A program made the position numbers and the translations under genes. A DNA stretch of 50,515 bases from Mycetohabitans rhizoxinica HKI 454 (GTDB lineage Bacteria > Pseudomonadota > Gammaproteobacteria > Burkholderiales > Burkholderiaceae), in NCBI RefSeq assembly GCF_000198775.1, contig NC_014722.1, forward strand, positions 722,533-773,047, read 5' to 3'. A model generated the notes under the pieces. The model did not search any database. It saw nothing but the letters and a program-made list of their open reading frames with translations, and had not been told where the DNA came from. This document shows positions 38,724 through 47,416 of the stretch, piece after piece (within the stretch, counting starts at the first letter, position 1; the number at the start of each line of letters is the position of its first letter).

Positions 38724-38739
38724 AGCATGCTTCGTGCCA
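38724..38739 (-). promoter_or_regulatory. Candidate sigma54 promoter of the response regulator
   Basis: The minus strand reads TGGCACG-AAGC-ATGCT, matching the sigma54 consensus TGGCACG-N4-TTGCW at all but one position, with the GG and GC exactly ten bases apart. Transcription would start about 50 bases before the regulator ATG at 38664. Suggests autoregulation. Confidence 0.55.
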
Positions 38740-38806
38740 ATTCGTAGCACTTTACCAATCAATGCGTTGCTGTAACAGGGTGACTCGCGTACGACCCCGA
38801 AGCGGC

Positions 38807-38838
38807 AAATTTTTCCCGTTTGGCGCGTAAATTTTTCC
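38807..38838 (-). repeat. Paired 10-bp direct repeats, likely activator sites
   Basis: GGAAAAATTT occurs twice on the minus strand (38807-38816 and 38829-38838), 22 bases apart, i.e. about two helical turns. They lie 68-114 bases upstream of the candidate sigma54 promoter, where enhancer sites of NtrC-type regulators are usually found. Site function is inferred. Confidence 0.5.
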
Positions 38839-38884
38839 ACCGCTGCGCAGCAGTGTCGCGTCGCGTAGCATTGGCCCCTGTAAA

Positions 38885-38910
38885 CAAAAAGCGCTCCAGT
38901 TGGAGCGCTT
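38885..38910 (-). terminator. Rho-independent terminator of efp
   Basis: AGCGCTCCA (38890-38898) pairs with TGGAGCGCT (38901-38909) across a two-base centre. On the minus strand it is followed by a T-rich run. It sits 33-58 bases past the efp stop. Confidence 0.87.
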
Positions 38911-38942
38911 GCGTTGCGGCATGGGGAATATTCGGCGCGTTG

Positions 38943-39500
38943 TTACGCGCGGCTGCGGTACTCGTGTGTACGCGTGTCAATCTCGATCTTGTCGCCGATG
39001 TTGCAAAATAGCGGCACTTGCAATTCAAAGCCGGTAGCCAGCTTGGCATTCTTGAGTACCTTACCGGACGACGTATCGCCCTTGACCGCAGGTTCCGTAT
39101 AGACGATTTCGCGCACCAGCGTGGTCGGCAACTCGACTGAGATCGCCTTGTCGTTGTAGAACACCACTTCACACGTCATGCCATCCTCGAGATAGTGCAA
39201 CGCATCGCCCATCATCTCGCTTTCGACCTCGTACTGATTGTAGTCCGCATCCATGAAGACATACATCGGATCAGCGAAGTACGAATAGGTGACTTCCTTG
39301 CGGTCGAGCACGACCACGTCGAACTTGTCATCGGCCTTGTACACCGACTCGTTGCCCGCGCCGGTCAGCAGGTTCTTCAGCTTCAGCTTGACGACCGCGG
39401 CGTTGCGGCCCGACTTATTGTACTCGGTCTTTTGCACGACCATGGGATCGTTGCCGATCATTATGACGTTGCCCGTACGCAGTTCTTGAGCGGTCTTCAT
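38943..39500 (-). CDS. efp: Elongation factor P
   Basis: 185 residues. Relieves ribosome stalling at polyproline. The loop tip residue is Arg32 (NKSGRNAAV), not the Lys of E. coli-type EF-P, so this is the arginine-rhamnosylated form. The enzyme for this, EarP, is encoded just upstream on the same strand. Domains I-III are complete (ending [17 protein letters not shown]). ATG 39500 ([10 protein letters not shown]) is the family start. Confidence 0.97.
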   Translation of the reverse strand: MKTAQELRTGNVIMIGNDPMVVQKTEYNKSGRNAAVVKLKLKNLLTGAGNESVYKADDKFDVVVLDRKEVTYSYFADPMYVFMDADYNQYEVESEMMGDALHYLEDGMTCEVVFYNDKAISVELPTTLVREIVYTEPAVKGDTSSGKVLKNAKLATGFELQVPLFCNIGDKIEIDTRTHEYRSRA

Positions 39501-39597
39501 AACACTGTCCTGTCCGATAAATGGGTATGGCGAATGACTGACGGCACGCCCCCGCATTGGGCAGTCCGGCAGGCGAGCCTAAGCTCTTGAAAACCCA

Positions 39598-40809
39598 CTA
39601 TTTTAACGTATTTTGGGCAAATGCGGCCAGATGCCCGGCTAGATCACCAACGGCGGCTAGCTCGTCCGCCCATGCGTGCGCGCGTGCCGCGAACGCTTCC
39701 CGGTGCTGGATGAAATCCTGCCAATCGGGCATGCCATGCGTTGAATTGCCGTTCCATGCGTGCCAGAAACGCGTCAATGCGTCGCGCGCGCGCGGCTCCA
39801 GCGCCGAGCCGATATGCGCGAGGGCCGCGTCCAGCTTCGGCAGATGCGCATCATCCGCCTGTGGATAGATGTGCCAGACGAACGGCTTGCGTGCCCACTG
39901 CGCGCGCACGAACGAATCCTCGCCACGCACGAAGTTGATATCGGCGCTCCACAACAGTCGATCGTAGCCGCGTTGGTCGGTGAATGGCAACGCATGCGCG
40001 CTCAGCGCGCCTGCGCTCGCGCTGGTGCCCGCCGCGAATGCGCGCGCTCCTGCAGGATGACCGAAGAATCGCGCTACGGAGCTGGAGATCCGTCCCTGTG
40101 GAACCAATAGCACCAACGGATCCGTCGCATCGCGCCATTGCTCGAGCAGCGCGTCGAGGGCGGGATTCTCGTAGGAGAACAGCGATACGACCGTGGCGGC
40201 CGGATCGGGCTGCGGCAGCCCGAGCCCCGTCCACCAGCCTGCCCGTTCGGCCGCCGATTCAACGAATGCGCGGCGCTGCGCGTCCAGGTCTTGCTCGCAA
40301 AGCACTCCGCCGGTGTGGGCGCCGAGGCCGGGGAAGAAGAACGTCTTGGCCAGCGCATGGCGGGGATGGGGCGACGCGCGCAAGTGAAAGTTTGCCACCC
40401 AGTCTTCCGATGACAGGTATTCAAGGTTGATCCAAACTACCCGCGACGAGCGTTGCGCCATCGCAGCAACGTATGACGCCGGCAGATCACAGGCGAATGC
40501 CTCGATGACGACATCGGCGATGTTTAGTACCGCCGCGCCAGGTTCAGCGAACTGGGGCTCATGCCAGTGCTCGATGGCGACGCCGGCCAGCACTTGCCGC
40601 TCACGCTCGGCATCCAGCCCAGGCGCCAGACGCGCGAGCGTGGCCAACTCGTCGATGAATAGACGCACCTGCCAGCCGTATTCATTCGCCAACTGCCGGG
40701 CCAGCCGCCAGCAGACGCCGGCGTCGCCAAAATTGTCGATTACCGTGCAGAAAATGTCGCACGTGAGTGGCGCACGCGCGCCGACGAGCAGGTCGGGGCA
40801 GGAGGACAT
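39598..40809 (-). CDS. earP: EF-P arginine rhamnosyltransferase EarP
   Basis: 403 residues. Inverting glycosyltransferase (GT-B fold) that uses dTDP-L-rhamnose to modify Arg32 of EF-P. VIDNFGDAGVCWRLARQL near residue 24 holds the catalytic Asp region, and INFVRGEDSFVRAQWARKPFVWHIYPQ near residue 290 is the nucleotide-sugar binding block. AGGAGG lies before the ATG. 97 bases separate it from efp. Pairing with Arg32-type EF-P is diagnostic. Confidence 0.95.
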   Translation of the reverse strand: MSSCPDLLVGARAPLTCDIFCTVIDNFGDAGVCWRLARQLANEYGWQVRLFIDELATLARLAPGLDAERERQVLAGVAIEHWHEPQFAEPGAAVLNIADVVIEAFACDLPASYVAAMAQRSSRVVWINLEYLSSEDWVANFHLRASPHPRHALAKTFFFPGLGAHTGGVLCEQDLDAQRRAFVESAAERAGWWTGLGLPQPDPAATVVSLFSYENPALDALLEQWRDATDPLVLLVPQGRISSSVARFFGHPAGARAFAAGTSASAGALSAHALPFTDQRGYDRLLWSADINFVRGEDSFVRAQWARKPFVWHIYPQADDAHLPKLDAALAHIGSALEPRARDALTRFWHAWNGNSTHGMPDWQDFIQHREAFAARAHAWADELAAVGDLAGHLAAFAQNTLK

Positions 40810-40836
40810 GGGATGCGTGCGCGACGCGCAGGCCGC

Positions 40837-40864
40837 TTGACGAATGATCTAAACTGTTTATTTT
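40837..40864 (+). promoter_or_regulatory. Candidate sigma70 promoter of uvrC
   Basis: TTGACG (40837-40842) and TATTTT (40859-40864), 16 bases apart, lie 49 bases before the uvrC ATG in the divergent gap with earP. An inverted repeat CCGTGC-AGC-GCACGG (40877-40891) follows and could be an operator or a leader hairpin. Confidence 0.45.
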
Positions 40865-40912
40865 AGAGCACAGATTCCGTGCAGCGCACGGGACTGATCC
40901 GGTATTGGCTAC

Positions 40913-43258
40913 ATGACTGAACCGTCTGCCCCTGTGTCCGTTGCCGAGCCCGATAGGGGTTTCAACCCTAAAAGTGTCATTGCACAGTTGCCGCACCTGC
41001 CCGGCGTGTATCGCTACTACGACGCACAAGGCGCCGTGCTGTACGTGGGCAAGGCGCGCGACTTGAAAAAGCGTGTATCGAGCTATTTCACCAGGACGCT
41101 AGTGTCGCCGCGTATCGCGTTGATGGTCCAGCGCATCGCGCGCATCGAAACCACGGTGACCCGCTCCGAAGCAGAGGCACTGCTGCTGGAGAACAATCTG
41201 ATCAAGGCATTGACGCCGCGCTACAACATTCTGTTTCGCGACGACAAGTCGTACCCGTACTTGAAGCTCACTGGGCATCGCTTCCCGCGCATGGCGTACT
41301 ACCGTGGCGCGGTCGACAAGAACAACCAGTATTTTGGCCCATTCCCGAGTTCCTGGGCGGTGCGCGAGAGCATCCAGATCCTGCAGCGCGTATTCCAATT
41401 GCGAACCTGCGAGGACTCAGTCTTTAGCAACCGTACCCGCCCCTGCCTGCTGCATCAGATCGGCCGGTGCACTGCGCCTTGTGTCGGCGCAATCAGTGAC
41501 GAAGACTATGCGCGCGACGTGACGAACGCGGCGCGCTTTCTGCAGGGGCGTCAGCGTGAGGTGATGAACGAACTGGAGGACAAGATGCATGGTTACGCGG
41601 CCGAGTTGAAATTCGAGCAGGCGGCCGCGGTACGCAACCAGATGAGTTCGCTGTCCAAGGTGCTGCACCAGCAGGCGATCGAGGTCGGCGCCGAGCGTGG
41701 CAGCGGCGATGCCGACATCCTGGCGGTGGTCGCGCAAGGAGGGCGCGTGTGCGTGAACCTGGCCATGGTACGTGGCGGACGCCATCTCGGCGACAAGGCT
41801 TATTTCCCATCCCACGTCGAGACCGCGCTGGCCGCGCCGCACGAACTCAGCGTCGAGGAAGCTATGCAGACGGCGTGCGTCGCCGATAGGTTGTCGGTGG
41901 GTCAGGCGCCGACAACCGCCGCTGGGCACGATGCCGAAGACGGCGCGGAAGTTGCCGAGGTGCCGGAAGCCGGTGACGGGTCCGAGGCGGGCAACGAATC
42001 GGAGGTGGGCAATGGGTCCAAGGCGGGCGGTGGATCCGAGGCGAGCGCTGGATCCGAGTTGGGCAATGGATCCGAGGTGGATGGTGGATCCGAGGCCGGC
42101 GATGGGTTGGAAGTGACGACAGCCGCCATCCCGGCAGCCAGCACTGCGGCAGCCGATGTCCTGGCGGCGGACCGTAGCACACGGAAGGCGGCGCGGGATG
42201 GCATCGAGGCAGAGGTGCTGGACGCGTTTATCGCACAGCACTATATTGGCCATCCGGTGCCGCCCGTAATCATCGTCAGCCATGCGCCGGCCACGCGTGA
42301 GTTGGTTGACGTGCTAGCGCAGCAGTGCGGGCACAAGGTCTCGCTGATCCGCCAGCCGCAAGGCCAGAAGCGGGCATGGCTATCGATGGCCGAGCAGAAT
42401 GCACGACTCGCGCTCGCCCGGCTGCTGTCCGAGCAGGGTTCCCAGCAGGCCCGTACGCGCGCGCTTGCCCAGGTGTTGTCAATTGACCTGGAGGACTTGT
42501 CATCATTGCGCATCGAGTGCTTTGACATCTCGCACACGATGGGCGAGGCGACCCAGGCCTCCTGTGTCGTCTATCACCATCATAAGATGCAGTCCGCCGA
42601 GTACCGACGCTACAACATCACGGGGATCACGCCGGGTGATGACTACGCCGCTATGCGGCAGGTGCTCACGCGGCGCTATGAAAAGGTCGTATCGCAGTTG
42701 GCCGGCGCATCATCGACTTTGCCGGCCGACGTGCAACCACCGGCTCGCGACGCCGCACCCGCCCGCGACGCGCAGCCCGCGGCGCAGGCGGGTGCGGTCG
42801 CGGGTGCTGGCGTGCTGCCGCATATTGTGCTGATCGACGGCGGCAAGGGGCAGGTCGAGATCGCCCGTCAGGTTTTCACGGAACTGGGACTGGATGCCGG
42901 CATACTGGTCGGGGTCGCGAAAGGTGAGGGTCGCAAGGTCGGTCTTGAGACTTTGGTCTTCGCGGACGGGCGGGCGCCGCTCGAGTTGGGCAAGGAGAGT
43001 GCTGCGCTGATGCTGGTCGCGCAGATTCGCGACGAGGCGCATCGCTTTGCCATCACTGGGATGCGGGCCAAGCGCGCCAAGGCGCGGCACAGCTCGCGCC
43101 TGGAGGAGCTTGAGGGGGTTGGGGCGAAGCGACGGCAGCGATTGCTCGCGCGCTTTGGCGGGCTGCGCGGCGTGATGTCCGCCAGCATCGACGAATTGGC
43201 CAGTGTCGAGGGCGTGTCGCGCGCACTGGCCGAGCAGATTTACCATCAATTGCATTGA
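40913..43258 (+). CDS. uvrC: Excinuclease ABC subunit C with two insertions
   Basis: 781 residues against 610 in E. coli. Makes both incisions in nucleotide excision repair. GIY-YIG nuclease domain at ~29-105 ([21 protein letters not shown]), UVR motif near 215, RNase H-like nuclease from ~533 ([23 protein letters not shown]), helix-hairpin-helix DNA-binding end. Insertions: ~residues 335-430 include eight repeats of a six-residue unit; ~598-633 is Ala/Pro/Asp-rich. Both lie in surface linkers, so activity is probably kept. Followed by pgsA as in E. coli. Confidence 0.95.
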   Translation: MTEPSAPVSVAEPDRGFNPKSVIAQLPHLPGVYRYYDAQGAVLYVGKARDLKKRVSSYFTRTLVSPRIALMVQRIARIETTVTRSEAEALLLENNLIKALTPRYNILFRDDKSYPYLKLTGHRFPRMAYYRGAVDKNNQYFGPFPSSWAVRESIQILQRVFQLRTCEDSVFSNRTRPCLLHQIGRCTAPCVGAISDEDYARDVTNAARFLQGRQREVMNELEDKMHGYAAELKFEQAAAVRNQMSSLSKVLHQQAIEVGAERGSGDADILAVVAQGGRVCVNLAMVRGGRHLGDKAYFPSHVETALAAPHELSVEEAMQTACVADRLSVGQAPTTAAGHDAEDGAEVAEVPEAGDGSEAGNESEVGNGSKAGGGSEASAGSELGNGSEVDGGSEAGDGLEVTTAAIPAASTAAADVLAADRSTRKAARDGIEAEVLDAFIAQHYIGHPVPPVIIVSHAPATRELVDVLAQQCGHKVSLIRQPQGQKRAWLSMAEQNARLALARLLSEQGSQQARTRALAQVLSIDLEDLSSLRIECFDISHTMGEATQASCVVYHHHKMQSAEYRRYNITGITPGDDYAAMRQVLTRRYEKVVSQLAGASSTLPADVQPPARDAAPARDAQPAAQAGAVAGAGVLPHIVLIDGGKGQVEIARQVFTELGLDAGILVGVAKGEGRKVGLETLVFADGRAPLELGKESAALMLVAQIRDEAHRFAITGMRAKRAKARHSSRLEELEGVGAKRRQRLLARFGGLRGVMSASIDELASVEGVSRALAEQIYHQLH
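41972..42115 (+). repeat. 18-bp tandem repeat in uvrC, eight units
   Basis: Eight in-frame units of 18 bp encode [42 protein letters not shown] and GDGLEV. Units differ at several bases, so the array is not brand new, but the middle ones share GGATCCGAG. Lies between the UVR motif and the second nuclease domain. Confidence 0.9.
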
Positions 43259-43354
43259 GCATGGCGGCCGGCGCGCGGGTCGCTTGCTTGTGACGCGCCG
43301 GATCACGCGGCACAATGACAATTCTGCGCAACCTTTCATCGCCCGTTCGTTTCG

Positions 43355-43942
43355 ATGCCTTTTAATTTACCGATTTTCCTGACGTGGCTACGGATCGTGC
43401 TGATCCCGTTGATTGTTGGCGTGTACTATCTGCCGGACACGATGCTGATCGCGCAGGACAAGAACGAAGCGGCTGCGGCCATCTTCATCCTGGCGGCGTT
43501 GACCGATTGGTTCGATGGATTTCTCGCGCGCAAGCTCAACCAAACCTCGGCATTTGGTGCCTTTCTTGATCCGGTTGCGGACAAGCTGATGGTGACCGCT
43601 GCGTTACTGGTGCTGGTGCACTTGATGCGGCTCGATTCGGCCATTGCGCTGGTGATCGTGGGCCGTGAGATCACGATTTCCGCGCTGCGTGAATGGATGG
43701 CGCAGATCGGCGCATCTAAGAGCGTCGCCGTCAATTCGCTAGGCAAGTTCAAGACCGCGTGCCAAATGATCGCGATTCCAATGCTGCTGTACTATGCGCC
43801 AATTGGCGTGCCGGGGCAGTTCGCGATCAACACGCGCGTCGTGGGCGAGTGGCTGATCTACTTGGCGGCCGTGCTGACGATCTGGTCGATGTTCTATTAC
43901 ATGAAGCTGGCCTGGCCGCAGATCCGCGATCGGGCCGCATGA
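43355..43942 (+). CDS. pgsA: Phosphatidylglycerophosphate synthase PgsA
   Basis: 195 residues, about four to five membrane helices. Joins CDP-diacylglycerol and glycerol 3-phosphate. The CDP-alcohol phosphotransferase motif is TDWFDGFLARKLNQTSAFG followed by AFLDPVADK, with all its Asp residues. Uses PlsX-derived lipid precursors downstream. Next to uvrC and tRNA genes as in E. coli. Confidence 0.96.
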   Translation: MPFNLPIFLTWLRIVLIPLIVGVYYLPDTMLIAQDKNEAAAAIFILAALTDWFDGFLARKLNQTSAFGAFLDPVADKLMVTAALLVLVHLMRLDSAIALVIVGREITISALREWMAQIGASKSVAVNSLGKFKTACQMIAIPMLLYYAPIGVPGQFAINTRVVGEWLIYLAAVLTIWSMFYYMKLAWPQIRDRAA

Positions 43943-43957
43943 CGGGTTGGAGCGGAA

Positions 43958-43988
43958 CGGGCATTTCTGCGATGGCCCGGATTTTTTT
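43958..43988 (+). terminator. Probable terminator after pgsA
   Basis: CGGGC (43958-43962) can pair with GCCCG (43975-43979) across a 12-base loop, followed by seven T. The short stem makes it a weak candidate. It lies 16 bases past the pgsA stop. Confidence 0.5.
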
Positions 43989-44002
43989 ATCGGCCTCGGT
44001 CC

Positions 44003-44031
44003 TTGACACTGTGCGTCGCTTTCAGCATAAT
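44003..44031 (+). promoter_or_regulatory. Sigma70 promoter of the tRNA cluster
   Basis: TTGACA (44003-44008) and CATAAT (44026-44031) with a 17-base spacer, 47 bases before the first tRNA. The strongest promoter match in the window. Confidence 0.78.
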
Positions 44032-44078
44032 CTCGAACTTCGCTGAACACGCCAACGCGTGAACGGCGACAGCATCGT

Positions 44079-44154
44079 GCGGGAGTAGCTCAGTTGGTAG
44101 AGCGCAACCTTGCCAAGGTTGAGGTCGCGAGTTCGAGACTCGTCTCCCGCTCCA
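44079..44154 (+). tRNA. glyW: tRNA-Gly (GCC), copy 1
   Basis: 76 bases, full cloverleaf: acceptor GCGGGAG/CTCCCGC, D arm, anticodon arm CAACC-TTGCCAA-GGTTG with GCC anticodon, T arm GCGAG-TTCGAGA-CTCGT, encoded CCA. Identical to copy 2. Confidence 0.97.
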
Positions 44155-44176
44155 CGACGCATAGTAGCTCATGCTT

Positions 44177-44252
44177 GCGGGAGTAGCTCAGTTGGTAGAG
44201 CGCAACCTTGCCAAGGTTGAGGTCGCGAGTTCGAGACTCGTCTCCCGCTCCA
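44177..44252 (+). tRNA. tRNA-Gly (GCC), copy 2
   Basis: Identical to the copy 22 bases upstream over all 76 bases, including the encoded CCA. A tandem duplication with unit length 98 bp. Confidence 0.97.
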
Positions 44253-44260
44253 GGTGCCAT

Positions 44261-44334
44261 GGCGCGATAGCAAAGCGGTTATGCAGCGGCCTGCAAAGCC
44301 GTTTAGGCCGGTTCGACTCCGGCTCGCGCCTCCA
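44261..44334 (+). tRNA. cysT: tRNA-Cys (GCA)
   Basis: 74 bases. Acceptor GGCGCGA pairs with TCGCGCC; anticodon loop CTGCAAA gives GCA; T loop TTCGACT; encoded CCA. Follows the two tRNA-Gly genes; glyW-cysT order after pgsA matches E. coli. Confidence 0.96.
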
Positions 44335-44337
44335 GAC

Positions 44338-44364
44338 AACCCCCTAATTTTCAGGGGGTTTTTT
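44338..44364 (+). terminator. Terminator of the tRNA cluster
   Basis: AACCCCCT pairs with AGGGGGTT over a seven-base loop (AATTTTC) and is followed by four more T, four bases after the tRNA-Cys gene. Confidence 0.9.
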
Positions 44365-44573
44365 GTTTGCGCCACGCCCCCTACGACGACCAGTTGCTTG
44401 ACGCTTGCTATCTTCAGCGCTGCCAGCAGTGTAGCGGCCTTCAACGTCGAAAAGCGTGTGCTGCTAACGACCGCGTCGACGCCGTGTATCGCCGCGGCTA
44501 GGGCAATGACGTCGTTGGCGTTCACCTCGTGCACGGCGGCTTCCCCAGTACGGCGACCGATATGGCAGGCAGT
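44365..44573 (-). pseudogene. Remnant of an NAD(P)-binding (NmrA-like) oxidoreductase
   Basis: Minus-strand reading gives VHEVNANDVIALAAAIHGVDAVVSS, then TLLAALKIASVKQLVVVGGV. This matches the second part of the Rossmann domain of NAD(P)H-binding oxidoreductases (DVTDPAALAAAVAGHDAVVSA then GVKRLLVVGGAGS). The GxxGxxG start, the sequence between and the rest are missing; after the VVGG stretch it runs into the tRNA terminator. A fragment, not a working gene. It lies in the 374-base stretch between the tRNA terminator and the acetyltransferase, where I see nothing else. Confidence 0.6.
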
Positions 44574-44738
44574 TGGCGACGGGCAGCGCATGATGCTCAC
44601 GCGTGCATGCGCAGGCATCATGCGACAATGGTAGCGGTCGTGCCACCTGCATGACGCCGGCGTACCGGCGTGCCATGGTGGCGCACGTCTACCTTTGAGG
44701 CCCTGTGCAACCCGTGCACGCTGGAATAAACGGATGAA

Positions 44739-45200
44739 ATGATCGAATGGAGTTTCCGGCACTTCGCCGAGTTGAGCGCGGCTGACGTCTACGACATGTT
44801 GGACGTGCGCAGTGAGGTTTTCGTCGTCGAGCAACGGTGCATTTATCGCGATATCGATCAACTTGATTGGCAGGCGTGGCATCTGTTTGCGCGCGATACG
44901 CGCTTGCCGGGCTGTCCGTGCGCGGGCTATCTCCGGGTGCTGTCCGCCGCGCAGCACGATGAGCGCGCCGATCGCGTCATCGGTCGTGTGCTGACTTCGC
45001 CGCGCCATCGCGGCGATGGGCTGGGCCGCGCGTTGATGGCCCAGGCGCTCGACCATATCGGCTCGCGCTGGCCAAACACGGCGGTGCGGCTGCACGCGCA
45101 GGCGCACTTGCAGCGCTTCTACCGCGGGTTCGGATTCGAGCCGATCTCCGACGAGCATGATGACGATGGCATTGCGCATGTCTGGATGCGTCGTCCGTGA
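44739..45200 (+). CDS. ElaA-type GNAT acetyltransferase
   Basis: 153 residues. GNAT fold close to ElaA: VRSEVFVVEQRCIYRDIDQLDWQAWHLFA at ~23-51, acetyl-CoA loop VLTSPRHRGDGLGRALMAQAL at ~86-105, ending QRFYRGFGFEPISDEHDDDGIAHVWMRR. Substrate unknown. Followed directly by the MarR gene with a possible 4-base overlap. Confidence 0.88.
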   Translation: MIEWSFRHFAELSAADVYDMLDVRSEVFVVEQRCIYRDIDQLDWQAWHLFARDTRLPGCPCAGYLRVLSAAQHDERADRVIGRVLTSPRHRGDGLGRALMAQALDHIGSRWPNTAVRLHAQAHLQRFYRGFGFEPISDEHDDDGIAHVWMRRP

Positions 45201-45226
45201 CTGATGACCGCCTTTGCGCCAACAAG

Positions 45227-45646
45227 ATGAAGAACGCTACTACAAGCGCTGTCCTGACCAAGCAGGATTTTGAAACGTTGTCCGAGTTCCGCTACCAAAT
45301 GCGGCGGTTCCAACGTTTTTCGGAAAACGCTGCGCAAAGTGAAGGCATTACACCGTTGCAATACCTGCTGCTATTGCATGTCAAGGGTTTCCCGGGGCGC
45401 GAGTGGGCGACCATCGGTGAGTTGGCTGAACGGCTGCAAGCCCAGCCGCATGGCGTGGTGGCGCTGGTCACGCGCTGCGAGGCGTTGGAATTGGTCAAGC
45501 GCGTGCAAAGTGAAGTGGACCGGCGACAGGTCCAGGTGCATCTTTTGAAGAAAGGCGAGCACGTGCTGGGTCATCTTGCGTCGCTGCATCGCGCGGAACT
45601 TAAGGCGCTACGCGGCATGTTCAAAGTACCCGATCTCGATTACTGA
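45227..45646 (+). CDS. MarR-family transcriptional regulator
   Basis: 139 residues. Winged helix-turn-helix: EWATIGELAERLQAQPHGVVALVTRCEALELVKRVQSEVDRRQVQVHLLKKGE, with the DRR wing motif. ATG 45227 (MKNATTSAVLTKQDFE) resembles relatives best; a GTG at 45197 overlapping the acetyltransferase stop is the alternative. Probably acts on nearby genes or responds to phenolic ligands, as is common for the family. Confidence 0.88.
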   Translation: MKNATTSAVLTKQDFETLSEFRYQMRRFQRFSENAAQSEGITPLQYLLLLHVKGFPGREWATIGELAERLQAQPHGVVALVTRCEALELVKRVQSEVDRRQVQVHLLKKGEHVLGHLASLHRAELKALRGMFKVPDLDY

Positions 45647-45704
45647 ACCAGCCTCGCGCGATGCGACGTGCATCGCGCGTGCACAGCTCGGCGATGCAGC
45701 GGCG

Positions 45705-46361
45705 TCAGGACGTTTGCTTGATCAGGTGTTTCAAGTCGTTGGTGATCATGTTGGCGGAGTCGGATGCGGTAGCGAGCAGGCGCGCGCGGCCGGTACGATC
45801 GAACACATAGACCGCTGAGCTGTGCGTGACCTCGTAGCTTCCGTTGCCGTCGGGTTTCTCGGCCTGGTACGCGACGCGATAGCGTCGTGCCAAATTAGCG
45901 ATCTGTTTTTCGGAGCCGCTCAGGCCGACCACGTGCTGTGGATCGAACGCCTGCACGTAGGTATGCAATGTCTGCGGCGTGTCCCGGTGGGGATCGACCG
46001 AAATAAACAGAATGCGCACGTCGCGGGCGTCGTCGCCCAATTGCTCGACAACTTGCATCAGCCGGGCCATGGTCTCCGGGCATACATCCGGACAATGCGT
46101 ATAGCCAAAGAAGACTAGCGTGGTTTTGCCGGCGAACGACGCGCCGGACACAGTCTGCCCGTTGTCTGCCTGCAGCGAGAAGCCAAGATCCGGCAGGTGG
46201 CCAGAGACGTTGGTCAGTTTCCATTGGCCGTTATCCCGCGTGCACGCTGACAATGTCACCAATAGGCCGACGCACGCGGCGAGCACGGTGTGGCGCAGCA
46301 CCGATTGGCGGCGGGGCGCGCGCGGAATGCGCATACGCGATCGGGGCAACGGGATGGACAT
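45705..46361 (-). CDS. SCO1/SenC-family copper chaperone lipoprotein
   Basis: 218 residues from ATG 46361 (a GTG at 46376 is also possible). Lipobox LSAC follows an N-terminal helix, so it is a periplasm-facing lipoprotein. Thioredoxin fold with CPDVC copper site and the partner His in VTHSSAVYVFD. Delivers copper or redox equivalents during cytochrome oxidase assembly. Long Arg-rich cytosolic leader before the helix. No oxidase genes are nearby. Confidence 0.92.
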   Translation of the reverse strand: MSIPLPRSRMRIPRAPRRQSVLRHTVLAACVGLLVTLSACTRDNGQWKLTNVSGHLPDLGFSLQADNGQTVSGASFAGKTTLVFFGYTHCPDVCPETMARLMQVVEQLGDDARDVRILFISVDPHRDTPQTLHTYVQAFDPQHVVGLSGSEKQIANLARRYRVAYQAEKPDGNGSYEVTHSSAVYVFDRTGRARLLATASDSANMITNDLKHLIKQTS

Positions 46362-46602
46362 CGGCAAACGGAACACGGGTAGGGACTTGGCGCGGAGCGT
46401 ATCGACGCATCCACCGAATGGGGTACTTTAGCGCATTTCGTTGCGCACGGCGACCCATGCACGGCGGTGGGGCAATATGCCGCGCGTTGCCGTTGCGGTA
46501 AGATGCCACGACAATAAGGCGGACGATGCGGCAACGTGCGTGATGCCCGTCGATGGGGCATCGTCCTGCGCCGCTGTCTCTTTGATCCAGACTATCCATT
46601 CG

Positions 46603-47382
46603 ATGCAACGCTTATCCGATTCATTTGCCGCACTGCCTCACGTCAACCCGCTTGAAGCAGCATTTTTCTTCGATTTCGATGGCACGCTGGTGGAACTGGC
46701 GGGGGCGCCGGATCGTGTGGTTGTCGAACCGGTGCTCATCCAGTTGCTAGGCGGGTTGCGGCAAGCATCGCACGGCGCGCTTGCGGTGGTGTCCGGTCGC
46801 GGCATCGACAGCATTGACATGCTGCTCGCGTCGGACGCGCTGGCAAACCTGCCCATCGCGGGGTTGCATGGCGCGGAGCGGCGCGATGCGAATGGCGGCG
46901 TGTTGCGCGTGGGGTTCAACGATCCACGACTCGCGCGCATCGAACGGGAGCTCGAGCGTGTGGTCGGTAATAATCCCGGCATGTTGCTCGAGATCAAGGG
47001 CGCGGCGCTTGCGCTGCACTATCGGAATGCGCCGGATCGAGAGCCGGTGGCACGACGCGAGACCGAGCGGTTGTGCGTTGAATACAGCGATGCGTATGTG
47101 CTGCAGCCCGGCAAGATGGTGTACGAAATCAAGCCGAAGCACGTCGACAAAGGGCGGGCGATCGCGGCATTCCTCGACGAGCCGCCGTTCGCGGGTCGCG
47201 TGCCGGTTTTTGCGGGCGATGACCTGACGGACGAAAAGGGCTTCGACGTGGTCAATGCGCGCGGCGGCGTGTCGATCAAGATTGGTGACGGCGATACGCG
47301 GGCCGGCGCCAGGGTCCCTTCGGTCGCCGCATTCCGCGATTGGCTCGCGACGCTGATTGGCGCGCGGCCACTGCGCGCATGA
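46603..47382 (+). CDS. otsB: Trehalose-6-phosphate phosphatase OtsB
   Basis: 259 residues. HAD phosphatase: motif I FFDFDGTLVELAG, substrate loop VVSGRGIDSIDML, GLHGAERRD, KMVYEIKPKHVDKGRAI, and motif IV FAGDDLTDEKGFDVVN. Converts trehalose 6-phosphate to trehalose. ATG 46603 is preferred; the 54-residue in-frame extension lacks similarity. Next to otsA, 34 bases downstream. Confidence 0.95.
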   Translation: MQRLSDSFAALPHVNPLEAAFFFDFDGTLVELAGAPDRVVVEPVLIQLLGGLRQASHGALAVVSGRGIDSIDMLLASDALANLPIAGLHGAERRDANGGVLRVGFNDPRLARIERELERVVGNNPGMLLEIKGAALALHYRNAPDREPVARRETERLCVEYSDAYVLQPGKMVYEIKPKHVDKGRAIAAFLDEPPFAGRVPVFAGDDLTDEKGFDVVNARGGVSIKIGDGDTRAGARVPSVAAFRDWLATLIGARPLRA

Positions 47383-47416
47383 ACCGCCAGATGCACGGCG
47401 ACTTGTACGGTGCCGC

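Noticed and set aside
44169..45179. 336-codon minus-strand open frame
   Set aside because: It runs through a tRNA gene and antisense to the acetyltransferase; only its middle (44365-44573) shows family similarity and is reported as a remnant.
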